From Tistrella mobilis (GTDB taxonomy: Bacteria; Pseudomonadota; Alphaproteobacteria; Tistrellales; Tistrellaceae): a stretch of DNA of 64,000 nt. Each line of letters starts with the position of its first letter. Positions within the stretch are counted from its first letter, which is position 1. Both the position numbers and the translations under genes were made by a program. The notes under the pieces were generated by a model. The model saw nothing but the letters and a program-made list of their open reading frames with translations. It had not been told where the DNA came from and ran no database searches. This document shows, in pieces, positions 20,157 through 28,323 of this stretch. The stretch lies in the NCBI RefSeq assembly GCF_041468085.1, contig NZ_CP121017.1, positions 186,001 to 250,000 of the forward strand, in the 5' to 3' direction.

Positions 20157-20552
20157 TTACTTGCCTCGGTCGGCGAGCCACTTCTTCATCATGGCGATCT
20201 CGCCCTCCTGGGCCTTGACCACCTCTTCGGCGAGTTTGCGGACCTCGGGGTCCTTGCCGTACTGGAGCACGACCTTCGCCATGTCGATCGCGCCCTGATG
20301 GTGCGGGATCATACCGCGCATAAAGTCCACGTCGGCGTCGCCGGTATAGGGCACCATCATGTCCTTCATCATGGCATCCATGGCGGTCTCGTATGCCTTC
20401 GTCGACGGCGTGTCCGATCCTGGCGTCTGCATGCCTGACATGTCGTGACCTTGCATCGTGTTGTTGTCCGTTTTCATTTGGGTTTGAGCGAATGCCAGGC
20501 CGCCGGCGATAGCGATGGCCCCTGCGATGAAGATCGGAGTGAGCTTGTTCAT
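20157..20552 (-). CDS. DUF305 periplasmic protein
   Basis: The 131-residue protein has a signal peptide ([23 protein letters not shown]), a Met/His-rich segment ([10 protein letters not shown]) and the DUF305 core [16 protein letters not shown]. This ferritin-like helical family is common in copper and silver islands and is thought to bind metal. It follows the CopZ-like gene by 14 bases and is probably in its operon. Confidence 0.85.
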   Translation of the reverse strand: MNKLTPIFIAGAIAIAGGLAFAQTQMKTDNNTMQGHDMSGMQTPGSDTPSTKAYETAMDAMMKDMMVPYTGDADVDFMRGMIPHHQGAIDMAKVVLQYGKDPEVRKLAEEVVKAQEGEIAMMKKWLADRGK

Positions 20553-20566
20553 GGTCTCGCTCCCGT

Positions 20567-20761
20567 TCAGTTTGAGGTCGCCGGATAGCCGGCTTCTTCC
20601 AGAACCTGCAAGATCGCGGACGGCGTGGCGGTCGTCTCGACCTTGACGGCGCGCGCGGCGGGATTCGTCTCGATCTTGGCTGCGGAGTCCACCGACTGGA
20701 TCGCCTTGGTGACGGACTTGGCGCAACCGCCGCAGGTCATGTTTTCAATTTTGAGGTCCAT
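20567..20761 (-). CDS. copZ: CopZ-like copper chaperone
   Basis: The 64-residue protein is a single heavy-metal-associated domain with the metal site [11 protein letters not shown]. CopZ proteins carry Cu(I) in the cytoplasm to CopA or to the regulator. It is divergent from copA, with a CueR-type promoter for each gene in the shared intergenic region. Confidence 0.88.
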   Translation of the reverse strand: MDLKIENMTCGGCAKSVTKAIQSVDSAAKIETNPAARAVKVETTATPSAILQVLEEAGYPATSN

Positions 20762-20794
20762 GAGACTTCTCCTTGTTTTGATCTCATGTCGCCC

Positions 20795-20825
20795 AAGGTG
20801 GTGCTTCCAACCGTGGTAAGGTCAA
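20795..20825 (-). promoter_or_regulatory. CueR-type promoter of copZ-DUF305
   Basis: On the minus strand TTGACC (20825-20820), a 19-base spacer with TTACC and GGAAGC half-sites, and CACCTT (20800-20795) form a MerR-family promoter about 35 bases from the copZ start. Confidence 0.75.
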
Positions 20826-20850
20826 GGGTCAAAAAAAAGAAAATGCGCTA

Positions 20851-20881
20851 TTGACCTTCCCATGGTTGGAAGCCTCATTTT
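20851..20881 (+). promoter_or_regulatory. CueR-type promoter of copA
   Basis: TTGACC (20851-20856), a 19-base spacer with the inverted half-sites CTTCC and GGAAG, and CATTTT (20876-20881) lie about 40 bases before copA. This is the classical CueR operator form. The two divergent promoters are 25 bases apart. Confidence 0.8.
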
Positions 20882-20922
20882 CCGTCCGAACGTGAATTTC
20901 GGAACGAGAAAAGGAGGCGGCT

Positions 20923-23430
20923 ATGAATGCCCCCGTTCGAGCTGCGGACACCAGGAACGCGGCAATTTCCCTGTCAATAGAAGGCATGACCTGCGCCTCC
21001 TGCGTCGGTCGTGTCGAACGAGCCCTCAAGGCCGTCCCCGGCGTTGCCGATGCGGTCGTCAACCTGGCGACCGAAAAGGCAAGCATCACGACGAATGCTC
21101 CCGTCGATCGCGCTACGCTCGTCAAGGCCATCGAGGATGTCGGCTATGAGGTTTCGGAGAGCCCTGCCGCACAAGCGGCCGCCTCGCTTGAAGTCGCGAT
21201 CGAGGGCATGACCTGCGCCTCCTGCGTGGGTCGTGTCGAGAAGGCCCTGAAGGCCGTGCCGGGCGTCACCAGCGCCGTCGTCAACCTCGCGACCGAGAAG
21301 GCCACGATCCAGGGAACCGCAGACACGGCAGCCGTGATTGCGGCCATCGAGAATGCGGGCTACGACGCCAAGGTCATCTCGGCGGCAACCGGATCGAGCC
21401 AGGCCGAGACGAATGACCGCGCAGAGAAGAAGGAAGCCGAACGCCGCGAGCTGACCCGCGACTTCACCATCGCGGCGGTGCTGACCGCTCCGGTCTTCCT
21501 TTTGGAAATGGGCTCGCACCTCATTCCGGGCGTGCATGGCGTGATCGAATCCACCATCGGCATGACGAACAGTTGGTATCTCCAGTTCGTGCTGACGACG
21601 CTGGTGCTGTTCGTGCCGGGCATCCGCTTCTATGACAAGGGGCTTCCCGCCCTCTGGCGTCTGGCGCCGGACATGAACTCGCTGGTGGCAGTCGGCTCGC
21701 TCGCGGCTTACGGCTATTCGCTGGTCGCGACCTTCGCGCCGGGCTTCCTGCCCGCAGGGACGATCAACGTCTATTATGAAGCCGCCGCGGTCATCGTCAC
21801 GCTGATCCTGCTCGGCCGGCTGCTCGAAGCCCGCGCCAAGGGGCGTACCTCGGAAGCGATCAAGCGTCTGGTCGGCCTTCAGGCCAAGACGGCGCGCGTC
21901 CGCCGTGACGGCAAGACGGTCGATCTTCCGATCGACTCCGTGCTGTCGGGTGACATCGTGGAGGTCCGTCCCGGCGACCGTATCCCGGTCGATGGCGAGG
22001 TCATCGAGGGCGAAAGCTATGTCGATGAATCCATGATCACCGGCGAACCGATCCCGGTTTCCAAGACGAATCGTAGCGAGGTCGTCGCCGGCACCGTGAA
22101 CCAGAAGGGCGCCTTCGCGATCCGCGCCACGGCGGTCGGCGGCAACACCGTGCTGTCGCAGATCATCCGCATGGTTGAGGAAGCACAAGGCTCGAAGCTG
22201 CCGATCCAAGCGCTGGTCGACAAGGTGACGATGTATTTCGTGCCGGCTGTCTTCGCCGTCGCGGCTCTGACCTTCGCGGCATGGCTCTATTTCGGGCCGT
22301 CGCCGGCGCTCACCTTCGCGCTGGTCAATGCGGTCGCCGTGCTGATCATCGCCTGCCCCTGCGCCATGGGTCTGGCTACGCCGACCTCGATCATGGTCGG
22401 CACCGGCCGGGGCGCGGAGCTGGGCGTACTCTTCCGCAAGGGTGAAGCGCTGCAACTGCTGAAGGACGCCAGGGTCGTGGCCGTCGACAAGACCGGCACG
22501 CTGACCGAGGGCAAGCCCGCCCTGACCGACCTCGAACTGGCCGCCGGCTTTGACCGTGCGACCGTGCTGGGTCTAATCGCGGCCGTCGAAGCCAAGTCAG
22601 AACACCCGATCGCCCGCGCCATCGTGGAAGCGGCCGAGGCGGAAGGCATCGCGCTTCCCGCCGTGTCTGGTTTCGAATCGGTAACCGGCTTCGGCGTGAA
22701 GGCCGTGGTCGACGGCAAGCGTATCGAGATCGGCGCGGACCGCTACATGGTCGAGCTTGGCCATGACGTGGCGGGCTTCGCCGTCGTGGCCGAACGGCTC
22801 GGCAACGAGGGCAAGTCGCCGCTCTATGCCGCGATCGAGGGCAGGCTCGCGACGATCATTGCCGTGGCCGACCCGATCAAGGCGACGACGCCGGCCGCGA
22901 TCAAGGCGCTGCACGATCTCGGGCTGAAAGTCGCGATGATCACCGGCGACAACCGGCGGACGGCCAAGGCCATCGCCGCGCGTCTCGGCATCGACGAGGT
23001 GGTGGCGGAAGTGCTGCCGGACGGCAAGGTCGAGGCGATCCGTCGCCTCAAGGCCGAGCACGGTAAGGTCGCCTTCGTCGGCGACGGCATCAACGACGCT
23101 CCGGCGCTCGCCGAGGCGGATGTGGGCCTCGCCATCGGCACCGGCACGGATATCGCCATCGAGGCGGCGGACGTGGTGCTGATGTCGGGCAGCCTGACCG
23201 GGGTGCCGAACGCCATCGCACTGTCGAAGGCGACGATCGGAAACATCCGGCAGAACCTGTTCTGGGCCTTCGCCTACAACACGGCCCTGATCCCGGTCGC
23301 CGCCGGCGCGCTCTATCCGGCCTACGGCATCCTGCTGTCGCCGGTCTTCGCCGCCGGCGCCATGGCCCTGTCGAGCGTCTTCGTGCTCGGCAATGCGTTG
23401 CGGCTCAAGACCTTCAAGGTCCCAACCTAA
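20923..23430 (+). CDS. copA: Copper-exporting P1B ATPase CopA
   Basis: The 835-residue pump expels Cu(I) from the cytoplasm. It has two N-terminal metal domains (GMTCASC, cysteines 24/27 and 98/101), the TM6 metal motif CPC (478-480), the phosphorylated Asp522 in DKTGTLTEG, and [16 protein letters not shown]. The last membrane segments include [15 protein letters not shown], with the Tyr-Asn typical of Cu(I) pumps, and [15 protein letters not shown]. The gene has a CueR promoter upstream and a cueR gene downstream on the same strand. Confidence 0.97.
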   Translation: MNAPVRAADTRNAAISLSIEGMTCASCVGRVERALKAVPGVADAVVNLATEKASITTNAPVDRATLVKAIEDVGYEVSESPAAQAAASLEVAIEGMTCASCVGRVEKALKAVPGVTSAVVNLATEKATIQGTADTAAVIAAIENAGYDAKVISAATGSSQAETNDRAEKKEAERRELTRDFTIAAVLTAPVFLLEMGSHLIPGVHGVIESTIGMTNSWYLQFVLTTLVLFVPGIRFYDKGLPALWRLAPDMNSLVAVGSLAAYGYSLVATFAPGFLPAGTINVYYEAAAVIVTLILLGRLLEARAKGRTSEAIKRLVGLQAKTARVRRDGKTVDLPIDSVLSGDIVEVRPGDRIPVDGEVIEGESYVDESMITGEPIPVSKTNRSEVVAGTVNQKGAFAIRATAVGGNTVLSQIIRMVEEAQGSKLPIQALVDKVTMYFVPAVFAVAALTFAAWLYFGPSPALTFALVNAVAVLIIACPCAMGLATPTSIMVGTGRGAELGVLFRKGEALQLLKDARVVAVDKTGTLTEGKPALTDLELAAGFDRATVLGLIAAVEAKSEHPIARAIVEAAEAEGIALPAVSGFESVTGFGVKAVVDGKRIEIGADRYMVELGHDVAGFAVVAERLGNEGKSPLYAAIEGRLATIIAVADPIKATTPAAIKALHDLGLKVAMITGDNRRTAKAIAARLGIDEVVAEVLPDGKVEAIRRLKAEHGKVAFVGDGINDAPALAEADVGLAIGTGTDIAIEAADVVLMSGSLTGVPNAIALSKATIGNIRQNLFWAFAYNTALIPVAAGALYPAYGILLSPVFAAGAMALSSVFVLGNALRLKTFKVPT

Positions 23431-23440
23431 TGAACCGAAG

Positions 23441-23468
23441 CAGCCGACCCTATATTCGGGGTCGGCTG
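23441..23468 (+). terminator. Hairpin between copA and cueR
   Basis: CAGCCGACCC pairs perfectly with GGGTCGGCTG around a short loop, 11 bases after the copA stop. No U-run follows, so it may slow or partly end the copA transcript rather than fully separate cueR. Confidence 0.5.
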
Positions 23469-23491
23469 TCGTACCTTACGGGAGAAAACGC

Positions 23492-23941
23492 ATGAATATC
23501 GGACAAGCTTCGAAAGCGTCCGGCGTCTCGGCCAAGATGATCCGCTACTACGAACATACCGGCCTCATTCCGGCCGCCGATCGGACGTCTTCCGGCTATC
23601 GCGACTATTCGGACACGGACGTTCACATGCTGCGCTTCATCCGGCGCGCGCGTGATCTCGGCTTCTCGGTGGCCGAGATCGGCGATCTCCTCGGCCTCTG
23701 GCGCGACGAGTCGCGGCAGAGCGCGGAGGTCAAGCGTCTGGCGCAGGGCCACATCGACGCGCTGGAGAAGAAGATCGCGGACTTGCAGGACATGGCGCAC
23801 ACGCTCACGATGCTGGTGAAAGCCTGCACGGGCGACCATCGCCCGCATTGCCCGATCCTCCAGCGTCTGGAAACCGATCAGGACGATGAGGACCTCACGG
23901 TCCAGCCGCGCAGCGGTGCGATTACTCGTTCCGTGCAGTAG
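23492..23941 (+). CDS. cueR: Copper-responsive MerR regulator CueR
   Basis: The 149-residue protein starts MNIGQASKASGVSAKMIRYYEHTGLI, the CueR/HmrR winged helix. A long dimerisation helix follows. The metal loop CTGDHRPHCPIL has two cysteines with seven residues between them, as in Cu(I)-sensing CueR. It should bind the inverted half-sites in the 19-base spacers found at five places in this island and activate transcription when copper rises. An upstream in-frame start is possible, but the family start at 23492 has GGGAGAA before it. Confidence 0.95.
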   Translation: MNIGQASKASGVSAKMIRYYEHTGLIPAADRTSSGYRDYSDTDVHMLRFIRRARDLGFSVAEIGDLLGLWRDESRQSAEVKRLAQGHIDALEKKIADLQDMAHTLTMLVKACTGDHRPHCPILQRLETDQDDEDLTVQPRSGAITRSVQ

Positions 23942-23987
23942 AGTAACACTCGGCCCGTTCGCCTAACCGAAGCGGCCTGATGTTTTC

Positions 23988-24011
23988 GTCCCTGCCAGAT
24001 ATGGCGGGGAC
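23988..24011. terminator. Terminator between cueR and the MFS gene
   Basis: GTCCCTGCC pairs with GGCGGGGAC (one G-U pair) around a six-base loop. On the plus strand TTGTCGTTT follows. It lies between convergent genes and could serve both. Confidence 0.6.
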
Positions 24012-24019
24012 TTGTCGTT

Positions 24020-25204
24020 TCAGGCTTGGGGTTTGCGCGCCGCCTGCCAGAGCAGCGGCACGAGGATCAAGGCGACCGGCGGAAACAACAGCCAGTTGAT
24101 CGCCGCCCAGCCCGAGTTGTGCAGGACGCTGCCAGCCAGAAACGATACGGCGGCGGTCGTGCCGAAGACCATGAAGTCGTTCGCGCCCTGCGCCTTGGCG
24201 CGCTCGCCCGGCGTATGGCAGTCCGTGACCATAGCCGTCGCGCCGATGAAGCTGAAATTCCAGCCGAGCCCCATGATGGCGAGAGATCCCCAGAAATTGA
24301 TCAGCTCAAGCCCGGCCAGTGCGACCACGGCCGAGACGGCGATGAGCAGCATCCCCGCAGCGGTGACCCGCTCCTTGCCGAAGCGTGTCATGAGACGGCC
24401 GGTGACGAAACTTGGCGCGAACATCGCCAGTAGATGCCACTGGATTCCGAGTGCTGCACTGTTGACCGAATGGCCGGTGTTGACCATCGCGATCGGAGCC
24501 GCCGTCATGACGAAAGCCATGAGGCCGTAGGAGACGACGCCGGCTGCGACGGCGAGCATGTAGCGGGGCATCATCAGGATCTGAATCAGGGAACGGCCGG
24601 AGCTTTCGGACTCGGATTGCGAACCAGATTGCGGCGCGCGTAGCATCAACAGAATCGGGATGGACAACAGCGGAAGCGCCGCCTGGCTGAGAAAGCTGCC
24701 GACATAGGGCGTGCCGGGGAAGGAATCGCGTGTCCAGATGACGAGCTGGGGACCGATGACAGCCGCGATCAGTCCGCCGACCATCACCCAGGAGATTGCG
24801 CGTGCCTTCAACGCGCCTTCGGCAGCGTCGGCGGCGGCGAAGCGATAGCTTTGAACGTAGGAGCCGTAGAGACCGGCGGTAAAGCAGCCAACGCAGAACA
24901 GCAGAAACGATGCCACAAAGATACCAAGTGCTGCGATGAGACCCGCCGCGAGGCCGAAGAAGGCGCCGAACAAGTAACCGCTCCGGCGTCCCCAAGCGCG
25001 CATGACGAACGCGGCGGGCAGCGTGCCGATCGCCAGGCCGACGCCGAACAGGCTGACCGGCAGCGTCACCCATGCGGGGTTGTCGGCGAGCTGCTGGCCG
25101 ACCAGGCCGCCGAGCGACATGACGATTGGCGCGCTCGATCCGCCGAGCGCCTGAGCGGCGGTCAGCACGGTGATGTTGCGCCGGACAGTTGCAGTATCGT
25201 CCAT
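24020..25204 (-). CDS. MFS transporter
   Basis: The protein of about 394 residues has roughly twelve membrane segments and the MFS loop MRAWGRRSGYLFGAF between TM2 and TM3. I start it at MDDTATVRRNI; an upstream ATG would add 12 residues. It is divergent from the CsoR gene, and the CsoR-type site lies between them. The substrate is unknown, though its place in a copper-sensing set suggests a metal-linked or stress role. Confidence 0.8.
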   Translation of the reverse strand: MDDTATVRRNITVLTAAQALGGSSAPIVMSLGGLVGQQLADNPAWVTLPVSLFGVGLAIGTLPAAFVMRAWGRRSGYLFGAFFGLAAGLIAALGIFVASFLLFCVGCFTAGLYGSYVQSYRFAAADAAEGALKARAISWVMVGGLIAAVIGPQLVIWTRDSFPGTPYVGSFLSQAALPLLSIPILLMLRAPQSGSQSESESSGRSLIQILMMPRYMLAVAAGVVSYGLMAFVMTAAPIAMVNTGHSVNSAALGIQWHLLAMFAPSFVTGRLMTRFGKERVTAAGMLLIAVSAVVALAGLELINFWGSLAIMGLGWNFSFIGATAMVTDCHTPGERAKAQGANDFMVFGTTAAVSFLAGSVLHNSGWAAINWLLFPPVALILVPLLWQAARKPQA

Positions 25205-25294
25205 GGGAACTCCCACAATTATTTGCTTCGACGTTGACATGCCGGCAAAACTTTTGGGTTTTGCGGGAACGAAACCTTTCCTGAAACGTATATA

Positions 25295-25309
25295 TACCCA
25301 TACCGGGTA
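25295..25309. promoter_or_regulatory. CsoR-type operator
   Basis: TACCC and GGGTA flank ATACC in an AT-rich stretch just 11 bases before the csoR start. The C-tract/G-tract palindrome is the kind of site bound by CsoR-family tetramers. It probably overlaps the promoter of csoR and perhaps that of the divergent MFS gene. Confidence 0.55.
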
Positions 25310-25320
25310 GGGGTAGCTGG

Positions 25321-25596
25321 ATGTGCAATAAAAACTCGAAGCAGATCATTGCGTCACTCAACCGGATCGCCGGCCAGGTTCGCGGCGTCGGTCAGATGGT
25401 GGAGGACGAGCGATACTGCATCGACATTCTCAACCAGATCCACGCGGTCAAGGCCGCCCTCTCGAAGGTGGAGAACCAGGTGCTGCGATCGCATGCCGCC
25501 TGCTGCGTCGAGGAGGCGATCGCCTCGGGCGATGGCGACCTGCAAAGAGCAAAGTTCAACGAGCTGGTCGAGGTGTTCGCAAAGGCGAAACTATAG
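25321..25596 (+). CDS. csoR: CsoR-family copper-sensing repressor
   Basis: The 91-residue all-helical repressor has RIAGQVRGVGQMVE and the sensor residues Cys (in RYCIDIL), His and Cys (in LRSHAACC, His then Cys at +4). That is the Cys-His-Cys set of Cu(I)-sensing CsoR. It leads an operon with a glutaredoxin-MauE protein and a membrane DUF305 protein, spaced 17 and 21 bases apart. Confidence 0.9.
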   Translation: MCNKNSKQIIASLNRIAGQVRGVGQMVEDERYCIDILNQIHAVKAALSKVENQVLRSHAACCVEEAIASGDGDLQRAKFNELVEVFAKAKL

Positions 25597-25613
25597 ATCG
25601 AAGGGATCAGACA

Positions 25614-26375
25614 ATGGCGACCCATGCTGCCAAACGCGCCGAACTTCATCGAATGGTGATGGAAAACCATACGTGTCCCTACGGGCTGAAGGCGCTCGAT
25701 CTCCTCAAGCGCGAAGGCTACGAGGTCGATGATCACCATCTGACGACTCGCGCCGAGACGGATGCTTTCAAAGCAAAGCACAATGTTCAGTCAACGCCAC
25801 AGACCTTCATAGGCGGCAAGCGGATCGGCGGCTACGATGATCTCGTCCGGTTCTTCGGCGGCAAGGTCAAGGACAAGGACACCGTCACCTACAAGCCGGT
25901 GATCGCGCTGTTCGCGATGGCAGCGCTGATGGCATTGGCCGCGAGCTGGGCGGCGTTCGGCAACCTCGCGACGGTCCAGGCGGCCGAATGGTTCATCGCC
26001 ATCGCGATGTGTCTTCTTGCCCTTCAGAAGCTGAAGGACGTGGAAGGCTTCGCGACCATGTTCCTGAACTACGACCTTCTGGCGCAGCGGTGGGTCCGAT
26101 ATGCCTACATCTATCCCTTCGCGGAGGCGCTCGCCGGCGTCCTGATGATGGCTGGCGCCCTGATGTGGGTGTCGATCCCCGTCGCGCTGTTCATCGGCGG
26201 CATCGGCGCGGTCTCAGTGTTCAAGGCGGTCTATATCGACAAGCGCGAGCTGAAATGCGCCTGCGTCGGAGGCGACAGCAACGTGCCGCTCGGCTTCGTG
26301 TCGCTCACCGAGAACCTCATGATGATCGGCATGGCGGTCTGGATGATCTTCAAGCCGATGGGCATTGGACACTGA
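25614..26375 (+). CDS. Glutaredoxin-MauE membrane fusion protein
   Basis: The 253-residue protein has an N-terminal glutaredoxin-like domain with CPYG (21-24) and TPQTFIGGKRIGGYDDL, then four membrane segments of the MauE/DoxX type, with a CACVGG pair in a loop near residue 222. MauE-like domains serve in thiol or electron transfer at the membrane. The fusion suggests a membrane-bound thiol reductase that may help repair or load copper-stressed proteins; this role is inferred. It is second in the csoR operon. Confidence 0.85.
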   Translation: MATHAAKRAELHRMVMENHTCPYGLKALDLLKREGYEVDDHHLTTRAETDAFKAKHNVQSTPQTFIGGKRIGGYDDLVRFFGGKVKDKDTVTYKPVIALFAMAALMALAASWAAFGNLATVQAAEWFIAIAMCLLALQKLKDVEGFATMFLNYDLLAQRWVRYAYIYPFAEALAGVLMMAGALMWVSIPVALFIGGIGAVSVFKAVYIDKRELKCACVGGDSNVPLGFVSLTENLMMIGMAVWMIFKPMGIGH

Positions 26376-26396
26376 CAACCGCGAAAGGACGATCAA

Positions 26397-26885
26397 ATGG
26401 CGAGCGACCACACATCTCATGGCGGGCATTCGAGGGGCTCCCATGGCCGTCCCTATCTGATGTTCTGGATCAACATGATCCTCTGCCTCATTGTGATGTA
26501 TGTCGTGATGTTTTCGATGATCGACGGCTGGGGCGACTTCCGGAATAATCTGAACATGCTTTACATGGCGATAACCATGTGGGCGCCGATGGGCATCTTC
26601 ATGCTGGCGACAATGCCGGGCATGTTCCCGAACCGGAGCGCGAATATCGCCCTTTACGTCGTCTTCGCGCTGCTGACCGCCGGTTCCTTCTGGGCGACGC
26701 GGAGCCAGACCCTGATCGATGATCGCCAGTTCATCGATTCGATGATCCCGCACCATTCCGGCGCGATCCTGATGTGCCGCGAGGCGAAGCTTGCCGACTC
26801 GGAACTGAAAACGCTGTGCGACGAAATCATGGCAGCTCAGCGTGAGGAGATCGACAAGATGACGAGCATTCGAAATCGTCTCTAG
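26397..26885 (+). CDS. Membrane-anchored DUF305 protein
   Basis: The 162-residue protein starts with a His/Ser-rich tail (HTSHGGHSRGSHGR), has about three membrane segments, and ends in a DUF305 core (FIDSMIPHHSGAILMCREA). It is third in the csoR operon. Unlike the secreted DUF305 protein at 20157, it is tethered to the membrane. Confidence 0.85.
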   Translation: MASDHTSHGGHSRGSHGRPYLMFWINMILCLIVMYVVMFSMIDGWGDFRNNLNMLYMAITMWAPMGIFMLATMPGMFPNRSANIALYVVFALLTAGSFWATRSQTLIDDRQFIDSMIPHHSGAILMCREAKLADSELKTLCDEIMAAQREEIDKMTSIRNRL

Positions 26886-26907
26886 TGTAGCGGCGGCGAT
26901 AAAGACT

Positions 26908-27380
26908 CTACATCACGCACGCCGTCGCCGCCGCCAGAACCAGATATCGCCCGAGCTTGGCGACGCCAACTAGGAGGAGAAAGACGGGTAGCGGCTCCTT
27001 CATGATCCCGGCCGCGAGGGTTAGCGGATCGCCGATGACCGGCATCCAGCTTAGCAGCAACGACCATTTCCCATAGCGGCGATACCAACGCCGCGCCCGC
27101 TGGAGACCGGCTTCCGACACCGGGAACCAGCGCCGGTTACGGAAACACTCGACGCCGCGCCGATGATCCAGTTGACGACCGAGCCGGCCACGTTGCCAAG
27201 GCTCGCTGCGGCGACCAATGCCCAGGCCGCGAAAGAATCGGCCAGCAGCAGCCCGATCAGCGCGGCTTCCGACTGCATCGGCAGCAGGGTGGCAGCAAAG
27301 AAGGCGGTGAGGAACAGGCCCAAGCAGGCCGCCAGTGTGCTCAAGCACCGGCCCCGCGATCGCGCGGCGAAGCCGGCCAT
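26908..27380 (-). pseudogene. YqaA/DedA-family membrane protein, frameshifted
   Basis: The N-terminal half (LAACLGLFLTAFFAATLLPMQSEA ending NWIIG) and the C-terminal half (RRWFPVSEAGLQRARRWYRR, then SLLLSWMPVIGDPLTLAAG) are both clear YqaA sequence but lie in different frames. They join if one base is restored near 27160, just after NWIIG. The gene follows the NreB-like remnant on the same strand. It could be a true pseudogene or a one-base sequencing error. Confidence 0.75.
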
Positions 27381-27817
27381 CTTGTATGATGGCGGTCGAT
27401 GACGAAGGCATGGCGGTGCCGATATCCGCCATCGGCGGCAGCCGCATCGGACAGATGCGGATGGCTCGCCTCGAGCGTGTCATGCATATGGTCGAGTTCG
27501 TCGGGATCGGCCGCGGGCCAGAGGACCGCAGCGGCCGATACGGCGGCGGCGGCCAGCAGCCCCAGCGCAACGAAGGTGATCGGGAGGCCAAACGCGGCGC
27601 CCAGGCGCTCCGCGAAGGTCGCTGCGATAGGGGCCACCCCCACATAGGCGACCATCTTGATGGCGAGCGCCGTTCCCAGCACCGCATCCGCATCGGGACC
27701 GGCGAGATCATAGGCCAATAGCCCCAGCGCGATCGTGGCAAGCCCTGTTCCGATAAGCGCGATAACCTGTGCCAGGAAGAGGTGGCGATAGGTGCGGTTT
27801 CCAAGAACCTGCAACAT
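27341..27817 (-). pseudogene. NreB-like MFS nickel exporter, internally deleted
   Basis: The frame starts MLQVLGNRTYRHLFLAQVIA, typical of NreB/NrsD-type MFS exporters, and covers about two membrane segments. Near 27600 it passes directly into the last membrane segment and the His-rich tail (GGYRHRHAFVIDRHH). A normal protein has more than 400 residues, so roughly 270 are missing while the frame stays open. It cannot transport. It follows the InrS/RcnR-like repressor by seven bases. Confidence 0.7.
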
Positions 27818-27824
27818 AGGAACC

Positions 27825-28106
27825 TCACAAGTACTTGGTTATTTCCTTGAATTCGTCGATCGAACGACGATCGTCCTTAACAAGCGGCCCGACCACGTCG
27901 TCGAGACAGTGGTCGAGGTGGTTCTGAATCAGCGTCCGCTTGGCTTGTGCGATGGCCTTTTCGACCGCGTGAAGCTGCTGCGCGATATCGAGGCATGGCC
28001 GACCAGCTTCGATCATCTCGACGATCCCGCGCAAATGGCCGTCCGCACGCTTGAGGCGCATTGTGATCGCGGCGTGGGATCTGTGGGCATCGGATTGTTC
28101 GCTCAT
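27825..28106 (-). CDS. CsoR/RcnR-family repressor, nickel-sensor-like
   Basis: The 93-residue protein has the family helices (RLKRADGHLRGIVEMIE) and candidate ligands Cys in GRPCLDIA plus His and Cys in QNHLDHCLDD, with extra N-terminal histidines. Cys-His-Cys with a further His is the set used by the nickel sensor InrS, while RcnR uses His at the last place. The MFS gene downstream is of the NreB/NrsD nickel type, which supports nickel sensing. Its target gene is now broken. Confidence 0.82.
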   Translation of the reverse strand: MSEQSDAHRSHAAITMRLKRADGHLRGIVEMIEAGRPCLDIAQQLHAVEKAIAQAKRTLIQNHLDHCLDDVVGPLVKDDRRSIDEFKEITKYL

Positions 28107-28110
28107 CCAG

Positions 28111-28136
28111 ATATCCTATCCCCCTGGAGAGGATAT
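28111..28136. promoter_or_regulatory. RcnR/InrS-type operator
   Basis: ATATCC and GGATAT flank a C-rich/G-rich core (CCCCCTGGAGA) just upstream of the repressor start. The form fits CsoR/RcnR-family operators and suggests autoregulation of the decayed nickel cluster. Confidence 0.5.
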
Positions 28137-28163
28137 TGTAACGAGCCTGCCGCCGGCGTCGCC

Positions 28164-28292
28164 TCAACCCCATGATCGTCGATAAGCCGTCGGCGTCGTC
28201 CCGAGCCAGCGCTTGAACATGGCGGTGAGAGAAGCCTGCCTTTCAAATCCCAGCGACGACGCCACCGTGCCGATCTCGTAGCCTTGGACCAT
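28164..28292 (-). pseudogene. AraC-family regulator, C-terminal remnant
   Basis: A 42-residue frame reads GYEIGTVASSLGFERQASLTAMF then RWLGTTPTAYRR, the second helix-turn-helix of AraC/XylS regulators. The first helix-turn-helix and the effector domain are absent upstream, so it is a truncated leftover. It sits between the nickel cluster and an MFS gene. Confidence 0.65.
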
Positions 28293-28323
28293 CTTTCAGA
28301 CGCCGCCGTCGCATGGTGGCTGG

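Noticed and set aside
20974-22455. A 493-codon minus-strand frame inside copA
   Set aside because: It mirrors copA codons, has Arg/Gly/Asp-rich low-complexity sequence and no motif.
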